Shown here: positions 36,801 through 48,800 of the stretch, piece by piece | How positions within the stretch are numbered: the stretch's first letter is position 1 | Layout of the letters: each line of letters opens with the position of its first letter | From: Acanthaster planci | Taxonomy: Eukaryota > Echinodermata > Asteroidea > Valvatida > Acanthasteridae | DNA: 64,000 nt | Assembly (NCBI RefSeq): GCF_001949145.1 | Contig: NW_019091602.1 | Location: 450,035 to 514,034, forward strand | Reading direction: 5' to 3' | Notes under the pieces: generated by a model | What the model saw: only the letters and a program-made list of their open reading frames with translations | Database searches by the model: none | Told to the model about the DNA's origin: nothing | Translations under genes and position numbers: made by a program

Positions 36801-39800
36801 GCCCCGGTGTATGTTATTGTACATGTATACATGTACATGTAGCTCCCAGTACATGTACTATGTGTTAGAGTAATGTTCATGAACGGCTCATGTATGACCA
36901 GAGGGTTGGGAGTATGAATCCAGAGTACCAGGGCCTTCTACCCACATACATGTTCATGTATCTTTTCATTTACAGATTTTTTTTTACTGTAGGCTTTGTT
37001 TTTCAACACAAAAGTGTCAAGAATCAGGAGAGAAATTGGATCTCTTGAGAGTGATACACCACATGGTCAAGAATGTTCACGTGCATCGGGCACGGAGTGT
37101 GCATGTTGGGTGTATGTACATGTTTATTTGTGTGGGCAAAGGGTGCATGGCACCACTGGCAAGCAGTTATCTCCATACTCTCTTGAGCTGTTGTATTGGC
37201 CAGCGATGTACAAAGTGGATTTCACTTTTAAGTTATACACGTATTTGTTATTTGCCATGGTAAACTTCTTCATGCTGTGAACCGACGAAACACACTTACA
37301 GTTTAATTTGACCTTTGACCAGAGCAAGGCCAACATGTAATCTGTTTCACTGGATATTCCAAAAGAAATGCACACCTTGCAAAGCATATGAGTAAGTTTG
37401 CACCAACAGGTTCATTTTTCAAATATTATTTTGACCGTCTCCCGCCCTGTGTTGTGAAGATCATGAATGTGGAGAAAATGTACGTGTATTTTCAACCTTT
37501 TTTCATTGTCTCAAGAAATGAAACTACATGTGCATGTATTTTACATGTAGTTGATCACATGTGTAGAGAATGTTGTAATCGATTTTGCTTATGGAGTTTA
37601 CATGTATAATGATTGGCAGTGAAACTCACATGTATTTGTTGAATTGTGTGTGATTTTGAGAGTTCTAGAAAGTTGTTTTGACATACCAGCACATTGAAAA
37701 TGAAGAAGGGAAAAGATCTGTTAGCAAAGACTAGTATGTGAGTACATGTATGTTACTTTGCACTTCTTCAAATTTCTTAGAAAGCTCTTGTATATTTAGA
37801 AACCATGCGTTGGACGTGCTTGAAGAATTGTGTGTTTTGCTAGTTGTTAATGGTGGAATTCCAGTCTCAAGTTTTGTTTCATGAGTTTATGGTACTTTGT
37901 TTTTAAAATGGTGCATGTACATACCAGTAAATGTATACAAACATTATTTATGTTATGATACAATTTGCTACAATACAATTTGTATGTTTTTGTAAAAAAC
38001 CATATGCTTAAAGCTCTGCGATACAAATCACAAATTTTGATTTTCTCAGTCATATTTACTGCCTTAGAGCAACCTATGAGAAATATGCTCACCACTGTAA
38101 GATGTACCCAGATTCATTGGCATTCAAATAAACAAGTACTCCTTGAACATTTTACACCTTTTCTTCTTAATTTTGTTTAGTTTCAGCATGACACCTGGAA
38201 TGTATGAAAAATAATATCCCACACTAATTATCCTTTCACTGTTCTTGTAGGTTGGCCAACTGTCTTACTGTGTATAAGACATGTTCATTAAAAGCGGTTT
38301 GACGGTTTCCATGTGCAAACAAACTTCTCTCTTGCTGAAAAAAGTGTTAGAAATATTGTTAGTTATTAGATTTAGCTTCCCATTAATAATTAAAGGATCA
38401 ATACTTTAAGTCTTGACCTATGGAAACAAGGTTGCTGGGGTAGATTGTTTACCCACATCTTGGGATTTTCATTGGGGCTGCTGACTGACAGACGTGCATG
38501 GAACTATACATGAATGTAGTACTTGTGTGGACATGAGTTTGACAGTGTTACTTAACAGGCAGTGTAACTGTTATCACAATGAGGTTTGAAGCTGTATTGC
38601 CCTCCATGGATCTCAAAACATTTACATGAAATATGACATTACGTTTACTTTCATTAAAATGTTGCAACTTGTCTTCGTGTAATGGTAAACGTGGAAAGAA
38701 TTTTTTCTCTGAGTTAAGAATATCACCCAAGTGACCATGCGGAATCATTAAAAACTCTTTAAGGAAAATGTTGGAACCTTTGTTGCATTTCTCTCATTTT
38801 ATTTGACAGATGAGGATGAGGTTGAGAATGCTGAAGAGGAAGAGGACGGGCCTTCCTTGCAGGAGCTTGCCTTTGCTCCTTTAGAGGACGATGAAGACGA
38901 CGATGATGAAGATGAATGGAAACCCAAGGAGGGTATGTTGGTGTTGTACCATTGCTAGAAATTAGGGCTACACTTGTACATACCTTAAATCCTAGGATTG
39001 TGTGCTTACCCTGTTGGCCCAGAATTTTTGTAATATTGCTGTAAGCCATCGCACAAATTGGGATGACATCCTATCCAAGTTTAATAGATATACATTTACC
39101 GGTATTCTCAAATAATGTTTCACGCCAAGGAAGCCAGAGGCAAACACAGGCCTGACGAGCCCTGTGGCTTAGAAGAGACTTGCCATTTTTGCGGAAAACA
39201 AAGCCGTGAAATTGGGCCAGGGTTAACTCCACACATTATTAAGGTTAAGAGATCAAGACAGTATTGTAACTTCTGAATTTGCAAGAGATGTACAGAGCAA
39301 TATACTCCCCAGCAAACTGCAATGGTCTGAGGAATATTTATGAGCAACGGCATCAAGGCGAGTTCACACTTGGTGCAATATTGAACATAAATGAGAATTT
39401 TTGACATCAGATGAAATATTCGCTCTGTGAATTCGCAGAAGTTGAACACATTTCAACTCAAGCATATTTCACTGCAAACATTTAGTGGTATCAAATTTGT
39501 GTTTGATATATTTATCGTCCTCAGAACATGAACCAAAGAATAGACTTACCTCAAGTACATGAAGAGATGTGACGTGTGATCCTATCGATGTGACATAAGA
39601 ACTCTTGCACACAACAAAGTGTCATGGACGTATGTTTCAAACTTCATCCATGATCTAAAGATATATATTAAAAAGGAAGCTAGCACATGAGATAGAAATG
39701 CTTCAAGATATGGAGTACATTGAAAAGTCTAAATTGTAAAAATCTTGGATCTAGCGGATGTCAGAAGTGAACTTTTCAAAAGCAATTGCAAAAAAATCCA

Positions 39801-42800
39801 AAATTAATTAACATCTCCCATCCCCGGCAAAAATCCATCCTTAGAAAGAGTTGTTCGTGGTACCCTCTGCTACATCTGACTCAAATCAACCAGCCGACAC
39901 CGACAAGCTCAGTGGTTGAGTGGTTATTACATCTGCACTAGTAAGCAAAATGTCATGGGTTTGAGTCCCACCCGAGTATGCTGTGGTTTTTCCACAAGCC
40001 TTCGGCGGCAAACACTGAGTATACAGTGTTTCAATACACGTTGGGCAGGGCAAAAAAAATCCAAAATTAATTAATATCTCCCACCCCCCGATGTAAATCC
40101 ATCCTTGGAAATAGTGCATTATTTGTCCTCAACAGGAAAAATGAAACGAAAGAAAAATCAAAAAAAGAAAACAGATTCCAAGCGTCAACACGTGGATGAG
40201 CCAGACCCTGAACCAAGGAAGGCCAAGCAGCTTGCTACATTGGGTACGTAGAGTGTGCATTGTATGTACATGTTGGCACTTACAGCATTCAGGTACAAGT
40301 TTCTGTCTGTTGAGTACAAATTCCTGGGCTTCATGTGCTTCCTGGTAGATGACCCCTTGTTGGAATAATAGTGGGGTGAAATTCTTTAGGGGTACAGGTG
40401 GCCAAGGGGTTAAGGTTTGTGACTCTCGACTAGAGGGTTGGAGGTTCAAATCTGGCTGTTGGCCATACTAATAAGTTGTGGCTGTGGGACAGGCCACTTC
40501 AACCCAACTTGTATCTCTCCATCTACGAGAGTTAATGGGTACAGGGATTAGCTGGGGAGCAATCCACGATGGACTGGCATCCCATCAGGGAGGGCAGGGG
40601 GAAATAGACATATACTCAGTTGTTGCATGCCAAGAAAACTGGAGATGGTTGATGTGCCAGGTGACTTGGAACAGATCTTGTTTGAAATTCTGACAAGTGT
40701 CCTGTGCATGAATTACTGTCCCATTATGGCCTTTGATTCTCTGGATAAGTCTTATCACTCTTGATCATTCGTTTTCATGATTTTTTCTTACGATTTTGCC
40801 CACCTGCTTTGTGTCCACTGACAAAATACCTACAATATAAATATTATGTGTTATCACACGAGTGTAAGTGGAAAACAGAATAATGTAGTGCATCTGTGTC
40901 CTGTGACGCACTTCATTATTCTGTGTTCCACGAGCGCTGGTGCGGTACCAAAGTTATCTCCAAGCAAACTTGACTTGCAGTAAAGATGTCGTAGGGGCCT
41001 ATGTGCATCTATGCACCATCTTTGAATTTAAAGTAATGTTTGCAGTTGTGTGTTTTGCTTTTAGCGTAAAAATAGTGCAATGTGTTGAGTTAGAACAGCG
41101 CATTGCGCAGGATTTGATATGAACCATGCTGTACAGTTATAAATCACACTGTTTGGTGCATGGATCGACCAATTGAGCAGAATTGAAAATTCAAGTTTGC
41201 CTGAAGACAAGACTAATTGTTATTTCTATTGTTTACATTCAGAGATAAGCAAAAGTGGAGCAGATTCATTTTCTAGCGATGAGAGCAATGATGTAGACTA
41301 CAGTCCCATGGATGCTGCCTTAGTGCATGGGGATCAAGACATTGAGAGTGATGACGAGGATGAGTTGTTGGAATGGGAAGAGGAGGAAGATAAGGATGGT
41401 GAAGATGAAGAGGACAGTGACAGCAGTGAGGATGAGAACAAGCTGTATGATGAGAGGGACAGCGATTACGATGGTGAGAGCGGTGACGATGACGATGACG
41501 ATGTAGAGGTCATCAGTGATGAGGAGGAGAGAGAAGTGACATCACCATCTCTGCGCAGCAAGCAAGGTACAGCACACCTAGGCTATGTCCAAACTACTTG
41601 ACTACAGCTGACAGTGACACATGGGCCTTTATATGGGAGACAGCTAGGACCTAAATTCCTTTCCTAAAGACAGGTATTAATTTGGCAGCAGCCTTGTAAT
41701 GCTGGGCTTGCAGAACATGCATGTACAGGGACGGTGCCATTCACCAAACACATTAGAATTAGGATACCAGCTTGGTTTGGATTACGATTCTTTTAAATTC
41801 TGATGGAATAGGGTTAGAAGTACATGTAATTGGCACATTTTTGTGGGGGGTGGAATTATTATATTCAGGATTGCTTGTGAGTATCCTGCAATCATTATAG
41901 AGAAACAGAAAAATACCAAATCATGAATTGCATTTTAATAAGTTCTTTGATAATAAGAATTGAAGGCTGGTGTAAACATAATTTGACATATACTGCACAG
42001 ATAACTTTCTAAAGAACAGCAGCACTTGCTGCTAGACTAAATCTGTAGTGTTTTTTCAAACTTATTTCATTCTGGGATTTAATGCAGAACACGCAGAGAT
42101 TTCTTGTCACATGTGGGGAATGATTTCTAAGGGTCATCCTTGTGCCATATGAAGCAAGATGCGGGACGGGGAGCACCCCTCACCTTTTGTGTTGGTCATT
42201 GTTTGATTGGAATCTCAGGAATTCTTTACAGACATCTGGGGGGGATGTGTTAGGAAACAATACTCTAGAGTGTGTATAGGGATTGGACGTGTTGGGGGTA
42301 CCCTTCCATCCATATCTTGCTGGGTATACCTTGTGCAGAGCATGACATAGCACAGGGTCCAAGGTCCCACTTCAATTATAGGAAGGCTATGGGTGCGAAT
42401 GACTTCTCAGTGACTTGAAAAGTGGGGGGGGGGAGTAATGATTATATTGGTAACCCCCTAGGTCAAAAAGTGGGGGATTTATCCCTACATACCCCCGGGG
42501 TCTCCGCCCATGTAATGCAGCTTCATTAATGCCTCCTTCGCAACATCTGACTGGTACTGCTGATAGTTTGGTTAAAATGTTTAGGCACAGAATTTGAGTG
42601 TGATGCAGAAATTGGACCTTTGCCGTTTCTGGAAGCATGTTATGCCTGACTTTGAGTTTCTGTCACATTCAGATTCCAGGGACCAGCTCAAGAAAACGAT
42701 GAGTGATAAACTGAAGAGCACCAGGATTTTACGTTCTACGGAGGCCCACTCACCCAAGGTCAGAGAATGTTGAGCATGGTTCGTGAAACTGTCACTGTTC

Positions 42801-45800
42801 TTCAGCTCAAACTTCCTCGGTGCAGTTTTATTTCATAAAATTCTCACAGTTGGCTCTGTTGTCCACTAACCTAATTTGCAGTGTGCGCTTCAGGGTGCTT
42901 CTGCTTGAGAAACAATTTCACTCATTTGCTTCTCAGGGATTTATACCCATAATCCCCTTGATTACCACGTGCAGATATCTTAATGTTCAACTACCATACT
43001 TGTTAGGGCCAGCTTGCTGCTTTGTATCCATTATAGCAGCAGTTGCTGAAAAAATTCCATCAAAAGTTTCACTACGCTGCCAGATTCAGGATGTTTAGAG
43101 GGGACACAAAATTTAGAAGTGAAATGCAAGCATGCAAGGCCAAGCCATTGGCTATGATGTAATGCACTGTCATCAATTTTCAATTCACTGTTGTGCATGC
43201 GGTGGGGGAAGGCACGTCAAATGCTAGTGTGGCTTTTACTAGTGTCACTGAAAATTCAAAATTCAGTGAAGTGGAACTTCCCAAAACTTCACTTGAACCT
43301 TGGGAATGTTTTTAACATTGCACAAGTGATGTGTTCCTTGAGGGAGAGGTGTCACTCAATAAAAAGCTGCCTGTCTTGTTCACGAGAGCCTTTGTTGTAA
43401 GAAAAACTAGTTCCGTGGTAAAAAAAAAAGATCAGTGTTGCAGGGAGTATCTGGAAAGCCTTCTTATCTAATTATCACTTTGTCCTGATCGGTGCCTCCG
43501 GCAAAGTCCCCTGGTAAGCCAGCAACTGCGGAGGACAAGGAAAATATTGTTGTTCAACAGAAGCGACAGAGAGACCAGTCAACTCCACTGATCGAGAAGC
43601 CTGTGGGTAGCAAAACACCGGATGGAAAGACACCGGGTGACAAAATAGCCGGGGAAAAGAGAGGTAAAACACCTACAGGCAAAACACTGGCGACGGAAAG
43701 AGCTGCTAATGGTAAAACACCGGGCAGTGAAACTGGGGGCAGGAGAAGCAACCGGAGCAAAACACCAGAGAATAAAATATCCAAGGCTAAACTGCTCCAG
43801 GGCAAAGCAACTACCAAGACACCAACCATGGGAACTGGAGCACAGGGAAACCAAGGGCAAAAGACGCCAAAACAGAGGACGGGGGTCAACCAAACACCCA
43901 AGAGTTTGAAGGGGAAAGGAAAGGACCAACAAGCAACAACGACACCTGTAAGAAAATTATTGGTGGTTTTGGGGGACGGGGGATAGTGGTTGATCGAGTT
44001 TAACCTTCTCTATGGCTGCCAAAATTAAAGGAAAATTAACAACAGATACCTGTTAACCCCGTTGACAACTAAACCCCCCCCCGAGCCATACCTGTAGCTG
44101 ATAGATTTTCAAGGAAATTTGAAAAAAAGATATTCAAAAGATTTTTAAAAGTTGGTTGAATGTGGCTTCTCCGTGTATTGGTATATGTACTGATATTACA
44201 GGTCTGTAACTCATATTATTCAAACAGTGGTGTATGATTATGAAACTTGTATATAATGATGACTGTACAATTGTATTTTGAGGTTTTGTTGTTGGTTAGT
44301 TCTGATAATACAAAATGAAAACATTTTAGGCATTACCTCTTCATGTTCTAGAATTTTCTGATGTCTTGTTTCACTGCATTGGCCTACACTGTGTTTTGCA
44401 TTTGGTATTCCCAAGTGAAGCCATTGGGGTACGTGTATATAGTGCAGGATGATTTTGTGGGCATTCTTGCCTAGGCTAATATTATAGATTGGCCACTGTT
44501 TCTGCTGAGAGATGCATGAGTAGACTAAACCAAGGTAGTAACAATTTTGTGCTAGTCCCATGACTGCAGTTGCCTGCATGTTGTGTATGAGGGGCACGGG
44601 CTCTCGACAAGTTACCTTCTTGGTCACTGAGGCATTAATGAAAGCGTGAGACCATGACACAAGCATGCATCACCACAACCATGGCTTCCAATTGTCTAGT
44701 CCCCGGATTAGTCTCAATCTTTTCAGCTATCCTATTGAATGTTTACATCCTTGTCTGGCCGTGGTGTTAGTGACATTTTCCTGTCAACTTTTTATTTCAG
44801 AAAAAAACCAAGTTGCAGGGTGGTACCGTGATTGAAGATTTGGTGGCAGGCGATGGGAAAGTGGCCAAAGCAGGGAAGATGGTAAGATGTTTGAAGGGCC
44901 CGCCCTTTAGAAATAGTTGAGATGTCTGCTCAGTTTTAACTTTAAGAATGCTGTCTAAAAGTACAGATTAAATGACTGGTTCAATTTTGTACACATAATG
45001 GACAGTGCTGGCTTGAAGAAGCCCATGGTTTGAGCCAACCAATGAGTTTTGAAAGGACCTATCTTGCACCTTTTTTGGGGGTGAGGGGAGGCTCGGAAAT
45101 TAGAAACTTTCGTGCAACCTTTTAGGACCTTTCTGAGGGGTTGGGGCAACTTTTTGGGGCATTTTACATGAATTTTGAAGGGAGGGAAATGAAACAGACA
45201 AAAATTTGCCATTCTGTGATTATTTTTCTAAAAAATAATTTGCCTCCTCTTTTAGAGGCTAGGAGGGCATGGCTCCCGCTTGGCCCCTCTTCAGATCTTC
45301 AAGGTGGTTTTTACTTATATTAAATGAGAAGATAAACAGCCACAGAAGTCTCAAGGGAACAGTGGCATTTTATAAATAGGGGCAGACAAGGTTGCACACA
45401 TTTTTTCAACATGTTCAAGGGGGAATCGAAAGCAACTGGTTTGTACATAAACTGTGCACATTTTAAAATTCCAAATGGGGGCAGAGGGGACATGGGGCAA
45501 ACTGCAAGAGTAATTCTGGAGCTCAGGATTTGTGGTTCATTAATCGATTCATTGAGGACAGCTTCACCAAACCGTGAGAAACCGCGAGAAAGAAAGGTTT
45601 ATTCAGTGATGTGATACAGCCGTTGAAAATCTGAGGGCCACAATATCTTACGATCTGTGTATATTATGTCCTCTGTTAGTCTAAATCCCCCGACAAAAGA
45701 AAGCCCGGCAATTGGGCTGACCTTTTCTCACCCACGTGAGTGGATTGCGCTAAATGTAAAAAATACCACCACGCATGGACCGCCTTGGCCACGGCGATCG

Positions 45801-48800
45801 CATATAGTTACTCCTACGGGCAGCTTCAACCACGTACAAGCTGCATACTTGCCTAGTTTGTCTTAAATAAGTAGATTACCATCACAACACATCACGGTCC
45901 AGCGCAATTGTTACATCATAGGAATCCGGTCTATAAAAGCTGGGCCTATGGTGGTGCTGGTTTAGACCCCTTGTGACTATTATAGCCAGCCTTTCTCCAG
46001 AGGACTGTCGCTTTGAAAGGGATGTTTTGTGGGGAAATTTCTTTGAGGGGCCGACAGTGTCTGCTTTTAAGGACTGTTGTGAAGAACAACAAATCAAATA
46101 CTCGCTCTCGCAGGTTTTCTTCGGGTACTCTGGTTTCCTCCTGCCTCTAAAACTGGACCTTATTCCTAACTCCGCAATGTGATGTTGGTTAATAAAGTGT
46201 ACTATTAAATGTACAGTTATTGGCGCAAATAGCCTGAGTTGCTGAAAGCGCCATTGAAACAAAACACAGCAACAAGATGACAAATCAATAAAGTTGGCTT
46301 GAGATGAATCTGGCTGACTCATGTTAGCCTATATGCATTGCCTTTCATGCCTTTCCGCATCACTGTATATATGTACCACACCTCCCAATAGAGAGAATTT
46401 CCATGTACATGTAAACACCGTAAACCTTACCAGTTTAGTATCTCCCTCCATGCAGAGCTTCAAATTCTATTTACTAAGCAAACTGTCAACTTGGGCATGG
46501 ACCCATAATGTACAAACGTCCAGCGTTTCAAGGCAAGCAGAATATTTTTCAAATTTAATGCAAAGTAAACAGATTTTACTTTTGCGTAAAGTTTTACAAA
46601 TTGAGGAATTTAATGTGAGAAAGCTTATGCTAAAAAAAAAAAAAAAAAAAAGGCTCTGTGGCTTTTCAGGATTAAATTAGACCCCTGTGTACAGTTCATT
46701 CGTGCATAAAGGAAGGACACAGAATGAACTTTGGCACTTCAAAGTGTTCAATGATGGTCGCCGCTGAGTCAGACGAATAATAGAAAACATCTCAAAAATG
46801 CCTGCCTGATTACTGCCTGCATCTTAGTCGGACAAGCGGGGCCAGTAATATCCTAGCAATACTTTTTGTTTTTTTGCTTGCAATTAAATATAAATTATTG
46901 CTGTGACCAAGAAATACAGAGAGAAGTCCCTAATATATGACCTACTTTTGCCATTGAGAATAAGCTTTTTTATTTTGATACACTGTTCATTATGCATACA
47001 AAGTTGGTAATTTTATTCTCCTCCCTCCAATACATCAGTTTTCAAAGACTCGATACTAATTTGATAAGACTGGCCAACAAAATGTTGACTTTTACTGGAA
47101 AGCTAAGTTCATAGGTAACAAAATGCGCTATTTCATCACAGAGAGTGATCATGAAATCTCACAAAATACACTTTTGTACAAATGCCATAATAAAAGTGAT
47201 TCAAACAAAACACAAAATAAACAATGTCGCTATTTATTCCCAAAACAACTCCAGAAGAAAGCGGCAATGACTGCACATGTAGATTTAGGGCACACAGCAG
47301 AATGCAAGCAATTGCGCAAGCATTAAATTTGATGTCATGAGATCATACCAACAACAACAAATGAATAATACGGGAACTCTCAGAGTATGCCACTCGTTTC
47401 AAAGTTCATCTAGCAAAGGCCTGGAGGGGGCCATTGTTGTTGTTTAGTACATTCTGGGTGCGACATTAAGCAGAAATCACTTCAAGCATGGCGTCATGGA
47501 GGCTGGGCTGGCATCGCTCGTGGAGAGAGGAGGAGCTGGTTTTCAAAAGGCGAGCAGAGCAGAGGATAGAAAGCAGAAAAAGACAACGGAAAATCACGCA
47601 CACCTGCTACAGGAGGAGAGGACGGAAACCACGGAAAGAAATTCATCCTCAAGTGGATGGATTACCTCCACCAGCTAGACCTACCGTGGCTCCTGACCAA
47701 TCACACGCAGAACACACGGCAGAATATATGGTAGAACCCATGTCACAACCACCTGGACTGCCTTTCCTCGATCCTGTGTCAACCAACCCGTTTGATTCAT
47801 TGTGTACCGTCACCCCCATGTCGAGGGCTGCCGCCATGCTACCACCTGCCCCCCTGAAGCCTGTACTGTCAAATCCAGCATCCATGCCACTTACCATGGC
47901 CCCTCCGCTGAATTGCATCAGTGAAATATTCTGATTATTGTGTCTTTACTTGGTTTCAGTCAGCAGACTGGCGCAGAATTCCAGGGTGGGGGAGAGGCAT
48001 TCTTATTTTAATTGAAAAAAAAGTGTATTGGTCTTCAGAATTAGTGATACGGCATTATCGTTTATTTATGAGTTTGCAAATGAATCACTCAGGAAAAGAT
48101 ACTTTTGGTGAAAATAAAGCAATATGCACAGACAAGGATGACAGGCTATCGAAATTAAATTACATGCATGTCCGTTGAGGTTCGCTCATGCACTGATACA
48201 CAGCAGTACACGTAAATACCTCACAATGAATTTTCTCGATCGACTGATTTTCTATGGTAAACAATACCCTCTAACAAGGAAGTTATGAACTATAAGATTA
48301 TGAAAATCTATAATATAGTGAGCCCCTATTCAAAGACGATTGTTTGATGGAATAAAATAACAGAAAAGTTCAATTACAGACTTTATTTGGCTGAAGTAAA
48401 AATGAAATCATCACCCCAAAACGTCAAGTTTTGTTCTTGGAAGCTGTGCTTGATGTTCATAGTTAGAAACATGCATTTGTGTCCACTTTTTGCAATATTG
48501 TGTAATTGTCTTGTATAAAAGCATTACTTTCAAAGGCAATTGATAATGCCGGTGCACGTGTGTAAGTTTTAGCCTGAGGAAAGTAATGTTTGTTATTACC
48601 TCTTTTATGTCATATGATGCGAGATATGGGGCAGAGAGAACCCCCCTCCCCGCCTTTGTGTTGGTCATTGTTTGATCAGAATCTCTGGAATTCTTTACAG
48701 AGTTCTGGGGGAAGGTAACAATAGTCTAGAGTGTGTATAGGGATTGGACATGGGGGGTACCCATCGGCCCCATATCGTGCACAGTATCCTTTATGTTATT

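Larger units (their letters stand above)
38810..43947 (+). other. Acidic and basic linker of the FKBP protein, exons 5-9
   Basis: Exon 5 is Glu/Asp-rich; exon 6 carries a basic KRKKNQKKK segment that could be a nuclear localisation signal. Exon 7 is a long acidic tract with up to six Asp in a row. Exon 8 is mixed. Exon 9 (147 codons) is basic with about nine Lys/Gln/Thr-Thr-Pro repeats. Exon 9 has to start at 43507 because a TGA lies just upstream in frame; its acceptor CAAAG has a poor pyrimidine tract. Confidence 0.85.

Noticed and set aside
37036-37280. Short open frames in FKBP intron 4 near 37 kb
   Set aside because: Overlapping frames with no splice support, no family pattern and composition like the surrounding intron.
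43554-43932. Minus-strand frames opposite FKBP exon 9
   Set aside because: Produced by the repetitive KTP coding sequence; no independent support.
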